Assembly (NCBI GenBank): GCA_029204225.1
Contig: CM055098.1
Span: 25,585,473 to 25,649,472, forward strand
Direction: 5' to 3'
From: Diphasiastrum complanatum
Taxonomy: Eukaryota > Streptophyta > Lycopodiopsida > Lycopodiales > Lycopodiaceae
DNA: 64,000 nucleotides
Below the pieces are notes generated by a model, which searched no databases, was not told where the DNA came from, and worked only from the letters and a program-made list of their open reading frames with translations. Shown here piece after piece: positions 1-10,950 of this stretch; position 1 is the stretch's first letter, and each line of letters begins with the position of its first letter. The translations under genes were made by a program, and so were the position numbers.

Positions 1-837
1 TCAAATTATACTAAATGAACCACCATGTGTTGTACACTTCAATTATAATAAAGATGTGACTTACTACAAAGTGAAATAATATGTGAACTGTTGAAGTGGG
101 ACATAGTTAACAATGTTTGCAAAGTCATGATGTTAATGGGGATTTGAGAAGAAACGTCACTTAGTTGTCAACTTCTACAAAATCATGATGTTGATATGAC
201 TTCAAAGATATTATCTCCAATGCACAAGACATGACTCCTAATTGACAACTTTTGCGAAGTCATGATGTCGATATGGATGAGAGGATCATATCTGTAGCAC
301 ACAAATTGTTTTGTTAACTTAAAAGGAAGATAGGAGATGGAGTCAATAATGAGCTATTGGATTAGAATTCTTTTCATGCCTTGGCATTGGCGAAAGGCAA
401 CTGTACTACAATTGGGAATTCAAAGGTCGAGGAAGGAATGGTTTTGGAGAATATTATGTCTAATTCTTACAAACTCTCATGAACTTGCCATCTTAGAATG
501 TTAGGAGCCCCAACAACTTCATCTTGGAGTTACTTTGCAACGTGGAAAACAAAGATGCTATTATCATTGTTGCACTACAATAAACCATCTTCAAGGTTTT
601 CAGCTCAAGGTTTTCAGCAACACCCAACTTATCATTTGTTGGAACCAGCCCATAACTAATTTAGCACCTCTAAAGAATTCCACCCAAGGAGATTAATTCC
701 CAAGGGGATTAATTCTTTTTGTATCAAAAATCATTTGTACATTCTATTGAACAATACGCCCAGCGAGTGGATGCATCATAGCAACGTGCACTTTATCTAT
801 CAATGTGACCATAGTTTAATATGCTCCCAATGGTTGG
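1..837. other. Unassigned AT-rich DNA with a weak tandem repeat
   Basis: No protein of recognisable family is encoded here on either strand. Three diverged copies of a motif reading roughly ACAACTTxTxCxAAxTCATGATGTxxAT lie near 107, 167 and 243, spaced about 57 and 79 bases apart, which suggests an old tandem repeat. A short doublet of CTCAAGGTTTTCAG lies near 590-615. The rest shows nothing I can name. Confidence 0.45.
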
Positions 838-863
838 TGAGTGTGTGTGTGTGTGTGTGTGTA

Positions 864-942
<79 letters not shown>
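838..942. repeat. Compound (GT)n(GA)n microsatellite
   Basis: A GT tract (about 838-862) passes through GTATGT into an uninterrupted GA tract to 942. It creates long spurious reading frames of alternating Arg-Glu or Ser-Leu on both strands, which are not genes. Confidence 0.97.
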
Positions 943-947
<5 letters not shown>

Positions 948-2587
948 CGACCTAGCTTCTTGCAATTTTGAGAAAACAAAACTAATGGTCATAAAAATTT
1001 TGAGGGCAAGGACAATGGGAGACATTTCTCACAATTTCAATCACTTCCACTTAGACTGGTGCCCATAGTTATTGGTAATCACTTAAAGGGTGGAAAATAA
1101 TCTACATAGAAACTGCTAAATAAATGTACAATGCGATAGCCCACCATCTTTGGAGGCTAGTTCTTCTCAAAATAATTGTGTTTTTGCTAATGGTTAATTT
1201 ACTTCTATGTTATATCCATGTGAATTATAGGATTATGCTTTTGAGTGAATTTTTAATAGCCAAGTCAAGGTTCTGCTACATTGTTCCTTAAGAGAAAGCA
1301 CCTTTCCAATGAAACACTATAATTGAATTTCTACGTTGGGTTTAAAGAAATAGAAGAAAAAGTTTTGTGGAACAAAATCTCCTTCAATCTAGGCACTAAT
1401 CAACAAGAATATATACATTGTTTGAGTATGATGTTTGAGTATGAAACATCATAAGAACTTAATTTGAGATAGTCGCCAAGGACATGGAACTCATGGTTTT
1501 TGAACATAGGGATTAATATGTTTGTGAATTCTTGTCTTTTGCTCTTGAAATCATGGAAGAATTTTTGTGAGGCTGCTTATGTAGTTTTTAATTGAAGAGT
1601 TTGCTTCAAGACAATGCCACTTTCAAAACATTTGCATGATGAATAGAAGATTCTTCTACAGATTGTAGTTCTCAAAACTAAATTAATATAATTATAATGG
1701 AAATTGCACTATATCTGCTATTGCCCTTGGAGTTTGACTTTAATCTGTTAGACTAAAGCATATTTTGTTTTCTTTAGATTTTTTGAATATTGTTAAATAT
1801 ATGTCCACTTATCATGTCGACTTCTATTTTTGGCATCGTTTGTTTAGCACAATTATCTTAAGAGGCTTTGTTCTTCTACCTCTTGGCTTATGTTTTCTTG
1901 TTGTAGGTGATGTATCAAATTGTTTGTGCTGTAGATATAATAGCGTAGACATCAAATCAATAAAGTGTTTGTAAGGATATTAATCAAGGCTATCAAAATG
2001 ATTTTCTCGTTTATCTTCGTAGCTTTTGCTATTGTTTACTACCACATCCAAAGGGCTTTCATGCAATTTACTTGAATATCACTAGAAAACATTTTTAACA
2101 CCAATGAACAACCTGATATCCATATTGTGAGGCCTTAACTATGCTACTTTTTGAAGATTGATGCAACTTCTTAAGCCTCTAGTTACCATAGATGTCAAAT
2201 ATATAATTACTTTTTATAATATAATAGTTGAAAAGATTAAAGGTAAAATGGTCATGGTGCTTAAATTCTAACAAGTTTAAAAATATGCAAGTTGTAATAT
2301 ATTTTTAGTGTACAGAATTTTATTCATTTTCATCAAAATTTTCATGCTCTTCATTTGTTGTGTTATCATGTAGAAACTATTTGGTTGAAAATGAAGCCAA
2401 GAGATGAGCATTGTCTATATTACAATTAATTTTTGTTTGTGCATCATATAACGAACAATGAGAGCTCCTTAAATGAACATTCTTTTGTCCGTATACTTTG
2501 GTCGTACTTTTGTAATTGTTGACTGTCAAGCACTGATTATACATTGTTAAACATAGCTTCCTCCTCTCCAACTTGAGATGTGGAAGT
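943..2587. other. Unassigned intergenic DNA
   Basis: About 1.6 kb of AT-rich sequence with only short open frames and no recognisable domain, LTR or terminal inverted repeat. Nothing further can be supported. Confidence 0.5.
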
Positions 2588-2872
2588 GTAAATCAGGGGT
2601 TCTAACCCTTAGGAGGCAAATCTTTCAAAGTTCACAAAAGAAGGATGAAAGTGCTCATGCTTTTGTTTTGAGGGTTAAAGCATTCGCTGATGAGTTAGCA
2701 TGTATTGATGAAATTAGCATTAAGGAGATAGAACCTGTTCAAGTAGTTCTTAATGGCTTGTTGAATGATCATGCTAATCTTGTTCAATTTTTTTTCTATT
2801 CAAAAGACATTGCCAAGTATGGAGGACTTGCTAGAAATCTTGGCTAAAATTTTCAAAACATAGGATCTTTTG
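2588..2872 (+). pseudogene. Copia gag fragment (UBN2-type)
   Basis: The translation contains LTLRRQIFQSSQKKDESAHA followed by a segment reading VLRVKAFADELACID, closely matching the gag of the young copia element at 49934-53923. Gag forms the virus-like particle that packages retrotransposon RNA. The match starts abruptly and the frame slips in the T-run near 2790: the continuation LPSMEDLLEIL is in another frame. No LTR, protease or reverse transcriptase adjoins it. It is a small dead fragment of the copia family common in this window. Confidence 0.8.
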
Positions 2873-3241
2873 AAAATAATAATTTTATTTTCTCTAATAA
2901 ACTTATGTCCTCGTAAGTAATGAGTCAATGCTTTTACAACCATAATCAATGTTTCTCTAACTGGATTGAACTTGAGTACTACATATCTTAGTATTTTAAT
3001 AATGCTTTAGTTAATGGCCAGGTCCACGTGGAATGAGGTTGAGTGTTGTCTGATGCCTTGATGAGCAGTTCATCTACAATAAGAGTTGTCTACATGAAAC
3101 AAGAAAAAATTTAAAGTAATTCCATTCATAAAAATGAATATTTTTTTAATGGATTTTACATCATTTGATGCAACCAGATTTGGATGATCTATATTGTGTG
3201 GATCAATTGTAGATCCATTTAAGGTCCAAACATCATAAAAA
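2873..3241. other. Unassigned spacer
   Basis: Short AT-rich spacer between a gag fragment and a possible LINE remnant. I see nothing identifiable. Confidence 0.45.
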
Positions 3242-3660
3242 TTGACATCATGTACATGGTACATACATAATGTTGTCTCACACATCCGAACAAAAAATGA
3301 TTTGCATGTCTCCTTTAAGTGCAAAACTTTAGACGAGGACGTAACTCATTTATTTTTTCATTGTCATACCCCGCTTAAAAGATCAGTGACTGACCTGTTC
3401 ATTGAATGCTTTCATGTCAAATTCAAAAGGTTCAACCACCATGATCTATTGCTAAATGATATTTTTTTGAAGACAAAGCTATTAACGATTTTTGGCAGTG
3501 AATTAGAGTTATTACTCTATGGAATATTGGTTAGACAAAAATAGGAGAGAATTTGGGAATGGTGATTACGTCATATCCTCCTTGCTTATTTTTAAGGAGG
3601 CAGAGAAAATTTTTCATGATAATGAACTTTTTAGTAGTGAAGCATGCCTTCATAAAGCTT
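3242..3660 (+). pseudogene. Possible LINE 3'-end remnant (zf-RVT-like)
   Basis: An open frame contains the signature FKCKTLDEDVTHLFFHC. A cysteine pair followed by E-D-x-x-HLFFxC resembles the zinc-binding tail found after the reverse transcriptase of plant non-LTR retrotransposons. The frame shifts near 3540 into a second short frame beginning WLDKNRREFGNG. The reverse transcriptase itself is not visible and no poly(A) tail is evident. The call rests on one motif, so it is weak; a chance reading frame is possible. Confidence 0.3.
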
Positions 3661-3775
3661 TATTAAATATTTGTGAACATGGACACAAATGTATTCTCTA
3701 CAAAGGAATTGTTGCTTTTCAATCTCAATTAGATTTTCCTAATTCATCCACAATGACTTTTACAAATGATTGTTC

Positions 3776-4155
3776 ATAGAAAATCCATAAGTGCTTTTGC
3801 TACATTCTTATGTGGAGTCGTCATATCTTGGCTTTCAAAAAAGCAAGATACGATCTCTCTATCCTCTTGTGAAGCTGAGTATAAGGCATTGACATCAACT
3901 ACCAAGGAGATCCTATGGCTCAAGAGACTTTTGGAGGAGCTTCATGTGATCAAGGCCGAGGAGAGTCCATGCATTTCTTGTGATAATCAAGCATCACAAC
4001 AACTTGCCACCAATCTTATCTTCCATGCTCGAACCAAGCATATCAATATTGCACATCACTTTGTAAGGGAGAAGCTGCAAGCCAAGGAGATCAAGCTTCT
4101 TTATGTGTCATCATCCGGATGTATTGCTGATATTTTGACTAAACCATTGCCATAG
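3776..4155 (+). pseudogene. Copia RNase H domain fragment
   Basis: The frame encodes the C-terminal part of a Ty1/copia RNase H: KSISAF near the start, then WLSKKQDTISLSSCEAEYKA (the SCEAEY motif carries a catalytic glutamate), then FHARTKHINIAHHFVREKL, ending ADILTKPLP. RNase H removes the RNA template during reverse transcription. The N-terminal part with the first catalytic aspartate is missing on this strand. The frame ends at a normal polyprotein stop and is followed by a purine-rich GAGGAGGAGTC tract and an LTR, the normal 3' end of a copia element. The missing half may be the minus-strand fragment starting at 5031. Confidence 0.85.
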
Positions 4156-4239
4156 GACTCATTTATGAAGTTGAGATATGCCCTTGGTGTTGTAGATAAA
4201 TGTACACTAGATTTGCCAAGCTAGATTCTGAGGAGGAGT

Positions 4240-5030
4240 CTTAAAATTGTCAAATTCTAGCTTTAGATCTATGATAAATTGTACATAACTTGATTCCACA
4301 CGTGTGGAGCCTATTCCCACATGTGGGTGGTAGTCATAAATGCATTCAATTTTAGTTAGATAGAAAATTTCTTGATTGACACAAGTATGAACTAGTGAAA
4401 ACCTAGTTAAGTAGGAAATTGTCATTTGGCACCATTTTACTTGTTGATCAAGCATTTCCATGTGAATGAGGGATGGTTCCCACATGTGAGAGGTTGTTCC
4501 CATGTGTGTACATATCTAGAAAATATTAGTAGCTTATCATAGGAGTTGATCTTGCAAGTTCCTATAAGTTAGAAAAATTACCTCGAATCAAGCAAAATCA
4601 TTGTGAGGAAATGGCATCAAGTTAGGAATCAAAGAGGTGGGTGTTTATCTAGCATTGATTGGTGGATCTGAACTAATGTGGCATTTCCCACACGTGCCAA
4701 GCCTCTTGAGTCAACATATCAGGTCGAAATGTACTTGATCTATATATAGATCATCATTGTGAATATGAAATTTGATGAGAGATCTTGATTTTGAGGCAAA
4801 ACCTTGTCATTTCCACTATTTGTGTTGTAATTTTTTGCACTGAATGCTTTCCATAGTGCAAATACTTCACTCTATGCCCACTGTCTGTACAGTGACATAA
4901 TTTCACATGTGTGAGGCCTCTCTTTAGTTAGTTTGATCAATTTACAAGTTGTTCTTGCTAGTTATGTGCTAATTTTTTATCTAGATCAAGATCTAGACAT
5001 TAGATTTCTGATTGATCTATCTAACTAGCA
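4240..5030 (+). repeat. Probable copia 3' LTR
   Basis: This stretch follows the RNase H stop and a polypurine-like tract (about 4229-4239), as a 3' LTR should. It carries two palindromes of the type seen in the other copia LTRs here (CCACACGTGTGG at 4296 and CCCACATGTGGG at 4316). It ends ...AACTAGCA at 5030, directly against minus-strand copia sequence. The start is not a clean TG, so the left boundary is approximate. Confidence 0.55.
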
Positions 5031-6175
5031 TCCAGCACCTTCCATCTTATCACCTGCAAAACCCGAGTCCGAGCATGCTCTCAACCACAAATTAGTCCCG
5101 TGATAGATACTGCCAAAATTCCTTGTAGTTGAAATGTAACTTAACACTCTTTTGGCACTTTTCGAATGATATACTAAAGGACCTTGCATATATTGACTTA
5201 ACTTACTTACACTAAAGTAGATCAGGTCTACTAGAAACTTTACAACTTGCTCCATTTTGGAGCTGATTTGACTAACTCGCAAATTGCCAAGGTCCACCTT
5301 CTGGATCTTGAGATGGATCCTCAAAGTCTTCAACATCTTGAAGCTCCTCCTCGACCTTTGCAAGATCTTTGACACCATGAGAGTTAGATGAGCTCTCATT
5401 CACTTTAGCATAATGAGATTCATCAAAGACAACATCTCTACTTACTTCAACTTTCTTAAAGATAGGATCATAAATCCTATATCCCTTGCTACATTACATC
5501 CAAAAATGTTCAAATCTCTTAGATTTGGCTTTTCAACCATACAAAGCTTCAAACGGTGTGATTCCACCAGTGGCACTATAAGGGAGCTTATTACATAAAA
5601 AATTTGCACATGTAATAGCTTCTCCCCAAAAAGAAATGAGTAGAGAGTATCTAATCTCAAAGCTTTAGCACATTCACACAAAGATCTATTCTTTCTCTTG
5701 GCAGCCCATTTTTTTAGGGGGTGTAAGTACATGTGAATTCTCTCTTAATGCCATTAGCCTCACAAAAATCTCTCATGCTATTGGAGATGTACTCTCCTCC
5801 ATTATCACATCTTAATACTTTGATGCTAGCATTAAGTTGCTGTTCCACAAGAGATTTAAATTTTACAAAGGAATCATACACAGCTTTTCTTTGACGAAAG
5901 GTAGATCCATGTGTATCTTGAACAATCATCTATGACGGTTACATACATAGAAGCTCCACCATTAGATTTAGGTGAAAATAAATGTACATCTGAGTGAATA
6001 AGATCAAGAGGAGAGGAAGATCTATTCATATATCTCTTGGTTGTTGCTTATGTGTCTTGGATAGACCACAAGCTTCACAAAGCTTGCCACACTTGGATAT
6101 GGATTTGGGAAGCCCGAGTGCTAGCTCCTTGGAGATCATGGACTCCCCCATAGCTTGATAGTTAGGATGAGTCTA
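5031..6175 (-). pseudogene. Copia integrase / RT / RNase H fragment, minus strand
   Basis: Read on the minus strand, the segment contains pieces of the pre-integrase region, the integrase core (IKVLRCDNGGEYIS, with the second catalytic aspartate, then RKNRSLCECAKALRL), and the end of reverse transcriptase plus the start of RNase H (RVLSYISTTRNFG, then ACSDSGFAGDKMEG). Several frameshifts and an internal loss of most of the reverse transcriptase make it non-functional. It stops at 5031 just where the RNase H fragment at 3776 on the other strand would continue. That fits one element whose 3' end was flipped. Confidence 0.8.
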
Positions 6176-6177
6176 CA

Positions 6178-6236
6178 CATGATTAAAATGAATGTTACCA
6201 ATGAGCTACTCTAGGAGATTGGTAATTCGCATCTAA
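6178..6236 (+). pseudogene. Tiny copia gag scrap
   Basis: The reading MIKMNVTNELL, a stop, then EIGN matches the gag of the copia element at 38860 (IKMNVTNELLREVGK). It lies head-on against the minus-strand pol fragment, so this junction is rearranged. Confidence 0.6.
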
Positions 6237-6327
6237 TTAATGAAAAGAGCATTGATGCTAATACTCTTTTTTTCTACTTTTGCAAACACTAAAAATACAT
6301 CAAATCTAAGAAGTAATAGTAGGCTTC

Positions 6328-7467
6328 TTAGTCTTCGCTATCTTCTCCCTCATCGTTGTCCGAAGCCGAATCTTGTCCTTCGTCTTCGCCTTTGTCCCCT
6401 TCATCTTCACTCCCTTCTTCTCCTTGGTTTCCTCTCGTACTTTCTTCCACAAAGGAAGCAGATGCCTCTACATACACATTCACAAAACAAATTAATAATT
6501 ATTAGCCAAACACATGTCATAAAATTGAAATGAAATAAAAATTGTGTATCAAAAATAAGAGAAATACAAATTATGTAACAAAAATTCACCCTTGGATGTA
6601 CGCCTTGTGTCGCAAGATGATCAACTGAGGCACTATAGCCATGGCAATATCCAATATTGTACTCGACATTTGTATACTTACGTCCATAATCTTCAACCTA
6701 CATCAACACAAATCGATGATTAGAAAAAAACAAAAAAATATTGATAAACAATAAACATATGAAATGCGATTAGCTAAAAGAGAATTGCTTACAAATTGGG
6801 CATGCATATTGGCCTTGCCTCCCAATCCAAGGTGAGATTGGCCTAAAAGATTAAGCCTTGATTTAGTTGCCTCTCTTTGTGGCTTAAAGAGCTCGGGATT
6901 AGGATGCTTGGATTCATAAACAACTTTTCCCCAATCTTTTTTAGATGCCCATCCCGGTTTCTTCTTGCCTTTACTACATAATCATCTTAATGAATGGCGC
7001 TTATGACGAATATGCGTACACATACTCGTCTTCGCCCATTTGTCATTAAATCGATTTGGTTGTGGAAACTCACGGTACAATATATCAAGTATCTTGTCTT
7101 TGTCCCCTTGGTCTTGTTACTCCCAAGGGTTAAACAAATCGTGACCAAAGTATTTAAGAGTAAGGTCGTGCAATCTATTGATGACGACCTTACCCCTAAT
7201 GTCCATGATGATGGAACCATCCTCATCAAGGTCATAGAAAATATTTGTGGATATTTTTGACGACATGTCCGTCGAAATGAATCCACGATCTTGTTGATCG
7301 GATTCTCCTTCGGAAAGACAAAGGTCTTTAATCCTTTGCCTTTCCTCGAGAGATAGCATAGTATAAAAATCTCGCACTTGATCGGAATCCGATCCCGAGG
7401 CTTGTCCTCTTTCACCGGAAGAGGATCTTGGCCTCCTCCTTGATGCTCTGCTACCACTAGTAGACAT
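6328..7467 (-). pseudogene. Broken multi-segment plant transposase-like gene
   Basis: Minus-strand coding-like segments run from a start MSTSGSRASRRRPRSSSGER at 7467 to an acidic tail ending EGEDSED and a stop at 6328. In order they show a Ser/Arg-rich N-terminus, a segment ILDILYREFPQPNRFNDKW, a segment GWASKKDWGKVVYESKHP, a segment SHLGLGGKANMHAQF, then FVEDYGRKYTNVEYNIG and the acidic tail. This order resembles the plant transposase family associated with En/Spm elements (Ptta/En/Spm, Transposase_24), but I recognise the pattern rather than a strict motif. In-frame stops near 7117 and 6975 and frame changes show it is not intact unless unseen introns remove them. A low-copy host gene of unknown function is the alternative. 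Confidence 0.4.
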
Positions 7468-7539
7468 GACTATTGAGAGAAAGATATGAAGTTGTTGAAA
7501 GAACTTGGAAATATATCAAATGTGAAAAATGAAAAAATG

Positions 7540-7542
7540 AAA

Positions 7543-7576
<34 letters not shown>

Positions 7577-7585
7577 GAGAGAGAT
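7540..7585. repeat. (GT)n microsatellite
   Basis: A GT tract of about 28 bases followed by a short GA tract, just upstream of the broken transposase-like gene. Confidence 0.95.
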
Positions 7586-7683
7586 GTGTGAGAGAGTGAA
7601 AAAGAAAAGCAAACTTTTAAATGTGTGAAAAATGAAAAGGAGGTGTGAAAGAGAAAGAGAGATTGGAAATTGGAGAGTGAAAG

Positions 7684-7731
7684 ATGTGTGTGTGTGTGAG
7701 AGAGAGAAAGAGATATTGGAGAGTGAAAGAT

Positions 7732-7790
<59 letters not shown>

Positions 7791-7800
7791 AGAGATTGAG
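7684..7800. repeat. Compound (GT)n(GA)n microsatellite cluster
   Basis: Two GT-then-GA tracts (near 7686-7710 and 7731-7783) sit in a purine-rich stretch that runs on to about 7880. The repetition of the same GT-to-GA order suggests local duplication. Confidence 0.93.
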
Positions 7801-7908
7801 AAAAGAGTGGAGAGGAGTGAAAAGAAATGAAAGATTGAGAGTGAGAGATTGAGAGAGACAGAGAAATGAGAGATTGAAAGCTTGAGAGTGAGAGCTTGAG
7901 TGTGAGAC

Positions 7909-8283
7909 ATTAGAGGAGTTCTAAATCCCAAAAAGACCCTTTGTAAAGATTTTTTTTATATTTTTTCACAAATTTTTCTTACACATGGACCAATCAAAAC
8001 ACTCAAATTTGAAATCTACGTAACGTAACTTTTTGAGTCCACATTTTGATTCCATACTAAAAATGGCATAACTTTTTAGTGGTAAGTCCAAATTTATCGG
8101 AGTTTGGTGCATTAGAAAGTGCTCGACAAGACTTTCCAATGATATGTTACATGGCATACTTCTGAACTACGATTAAAAAGTTATGGCAAGTCAAAAGTAT
8201 TAGTGTTATAATATTTTAATAATAAAAAAGGCATCTTGCACGAATTCTTAAAGGGTCTTTTTGGAACTCAAAACTCCTCTAAT
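7909..8283. mobile_element. MITE-like element with 37-bp terminal inverted repeats
   Basis: The left end ATTAGAGGAGTTCTAAATCC (continuing CAAAAAGACCCTTT) is matched, inverted, by the right end ...AAAGGGTCTTTTTGGAACTC ending CTCCTCTAAT. The interior of about 300 bp is AT-rich and non-coding. The size, inverted ends and lack of a transposase fit a miniature inverted-repeat transposable element. I could not find a convincing target duplication, so the family is undetermined. Confidence 0.65.
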
Positions 8284-9553
8284 GGTTTGAGAGCCTTAAG
8301 AAATTCACAAGAAAGCGTGGAGAAATAATGAATGAGGCCCTTGTGAAAAGTACAGTACTAAGGACCATAAATGGATCTTTGAATGATCCACAAGGTGATT
8401 GTATGCTTGTTAAACAATCTATCAAAAACTAGTCATCAGAAAACAAGATCTAGTTTAGCAGCTTGATAGGAAACAAGTAGAGACAATCAAAGCATTGATC
8501 AAATAGTCTAATCCAACTCCACACGTGTGGAAATAAGGCTGTAGTACGGCGTAGACAGTGTTTACAAAGTGCCAAAGCTGGGTTTCATTGGAAAAATAGA
8601 GTAATCACCATACAATGAGAGGAAACTCGAGTTTCTCCTTGAGGCTCCAAAAAGTTTCTATCTTCTCACTATGGAGAATGGAAATACATAGTAAAAAACA
8701 CTTCCTTTGCAAAGTTAGGTGAAAATCCAGCATGTAATAAGGAAGTAGACTCCACTTTCTTGCCCTAATGTGAAAACCCTAGCCTAGATCCAAGAGTCAT
8801 GCTTGGTAGGTGCATGGTAGGTACAAATCTCATCATAAATCATGGTCTAGATCCTACAAAGTAGGAATCACTACCAAATAGACACAACCACTCCTCTTGA
8901 CTCGTGGTAACCTACTTTAGGTGTGTATGTACAAGTGGCACTTTGTGGCCATTCAAGTAACCAACAAACAATATTGACAAAATGTACAATATTCTACATG
9001 GCTAGATTTGCCAATGTAGGCAATTTTTTACACTTTATATTCATTTTCCAGATTTCAAGTGTCGTGTGGCTCTGCCATGCGTGGCAATGCCACGCAATTT
9101 TTTTTTGCATGGGAGTCCGTGATTATGGCTTGGTATGTGTCATATGGCGAGTGGTTTGTCAAAATGACAAATTATGGAACTACAAAATTGATTTGACTCT
9201 AATTTTATAAATATTTTTGAGGACAAATGCATGTGGGTGATATGACATATTTTTAAGCATGAATTTATAAGGACAAAAGCATGTGATTGATATGACATAT
9301 TTTGAGTACAAGAGGACCATGTTTTGTTTGAAGATTTTGATGATTTTTTGAAAAGGACAAATGAGTACTAATTGTATTTTGATTTGATACAAGACAAGGA
9401 GATGTTTTGATATGGTTGGTACAAAATGACCATGTGTTTAGAGAATTTTGTAATTTAAAAAAAATGAAAAATGTAAATATGTGGTTTGATGGCGCATATA
9501 AGTTGTGAACATTATTTAGTTTATAAAGTATTAATTAATTTGTTATATATGTT
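8284..9553. other. Unassigned DNA, partly LTR-like
   Basis: No coding domain is visible. The palindrome CCACACGTGTGG near 8518, of the kind found in the copia LTRs of this window, suggests that part of 8380-8900 is an old LTR, but no paired copy or primer site was found. The remainder is AT-rich. Confidence 0.35.
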
Positions 9554-9697
9554 TGTCTTAATATATTACTTGTTGAGTCTAGTCACTTGATAGAGCCATG
9601 TCAAGTAATAAGCAACAAAATCATATGTTAGGTAGCAGATTTTGACTTTTTTCGAGTGATAGAGACACCAAAATGGGGCTATTTACATTGATAGACA
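9554..9697 (+). repeat. Direct repeat copy 1 (TGTC...GACA)
   Basis: This 144-bp segment is nearly identical to 10579-10721. It starts TGTCTTAATAT and ends ATTGATAGACA, so it has short inverted ends of LTR type (TG...CA). Confidence 0.8.
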
Positions 9698-10578
9698 TAT
9701 TTATATATGTGTCCCTTAGAAACCCTTTCCAACCCTTTTGGGTCAGAACGTACTGGGTCGGAACGTTTTTTAAAAATAAAAAAACATGTGTTAAGCTGGG
9801 CGCAATCTTCCTTCTTCTTTTTTGTAATACACTGAGGGACGCTAAGTATACTACTACTTCCATGAAGTATGGTACCAATGAGCTAATAGATTTCGAGGAA
9901 CATGGTTGTGTGCTGTGCGGTTAAAACCAGTTGAAGGAAGATTAAGGATAGAAGAGATATGAAATCTCTGTGGGTGGAATCCGAGGAGGGATTGGAGTTG
10001 GGTTTTTTTCGTGAATGGATTGTTGATGGATGGAGATGAGAGCAATTGACAAGAGCGCAAGGGAATGTGGTGGGGTGTTTTCAGATTTTGTGTTGAGTGG
10101 ATGGAAAGGAAATAACTTGGCGGACATTGTTAGATGATTGCTAGAATTGAATGGATCAAACATCTTTGTTTGTGAAATCCTTGGCTGTGGTCTTGTGCAG
10201 AGGTGCTACCAACAATGCTAATAGGATTGCCATGACTAATTGATTGTATCACAGTCGAATTTGGTTTCAGAAGGTCATTGAGAGCGTAAAATGGGTTTTC
10301 CTTGAGATGGTGATAGGGGACAAGAAAAAATTGAGCATTTGCAATGTCCATCTGTTGAAGTGCTCATGCTCCTATATTAGATCTCTGCTGCTGTAATCTT
10401 TTCTTAAATTAAAACTATTGCTCTCTTGTCCTTCCAAGCAGCAAACTAATCATCCTGCCCAAGGACTAGATTCAATCTATCAAGGCGCGTGTCGAGTGAT
10501 AAGCAACAAAACCACACAAAGACATAAAATTTAAGTCATCACATGTAATAGGGGTTTGACAAGGGGTTGAACTTGAGT
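9698..10578. other. Interior between the 144-bp direct repeats
   Basis: About 880 bp with no recognisable protein on either strand. A third, degenerate scrap of the flanking repeat (TGTCGAGTGATAAGCAACAA) occurs near 10489. The purine-rich stretch AGGGGTTTGACAAGGGGTTGA lies just before the second repeat and could be a polypurine tract, but there is no recognisable primer-binding site after the first repeat. A TRIM-type non-autonomous retroelement is one possibility; a local duplication is the other. Confidence 0.4.
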
Positions 10579-10721
10579 TGTCTTAATATATAACTTGTTG
10601 AGTCTAGTCACTTGATAGAGCCATGTCAAGTAATAAGCAACAAAATCATATGTTAGGTAGCAAATTTTGACTTTTTCGAGCGATAAGGACACCAAAATGG
10701 GGCTATTTACATTGATAGACA
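10579..10721 (+). repeat. Direct repeat copy 2 (TGTC...GACA)
   Basis: Nearly identical to 9554-9697, with a handful of substitutions and small indels by eye. There is no obvious 5-bp target duplication outside the pair. Confidence 0.8.
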
Positions 10722-10950
10722 CCAAGATTGAGCTATCTGATGTGATGTTGGTCAATTATGATCACTCAAAGAACAATGATGAGTAATTGGGACCAAAATT
10801 GAGTTGTCTCACATGTAAGCACAATATTCAAAGTTCACTCAAGGTATAATACACTTGAATTTGATTTTAGTAGTTTCAATAAATGTAATGTGATTCTTTC
10901 AAATTATATATAACAAAATGTTCTCATTGATGTGTTAAAATTTTCTATAG

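Noticed and set aside
9942-10351. Minus-strand frames between the 144-bp repeats
   Set aside because: Short, Pro/Ser-rich, without a recognisable domain or splice support.
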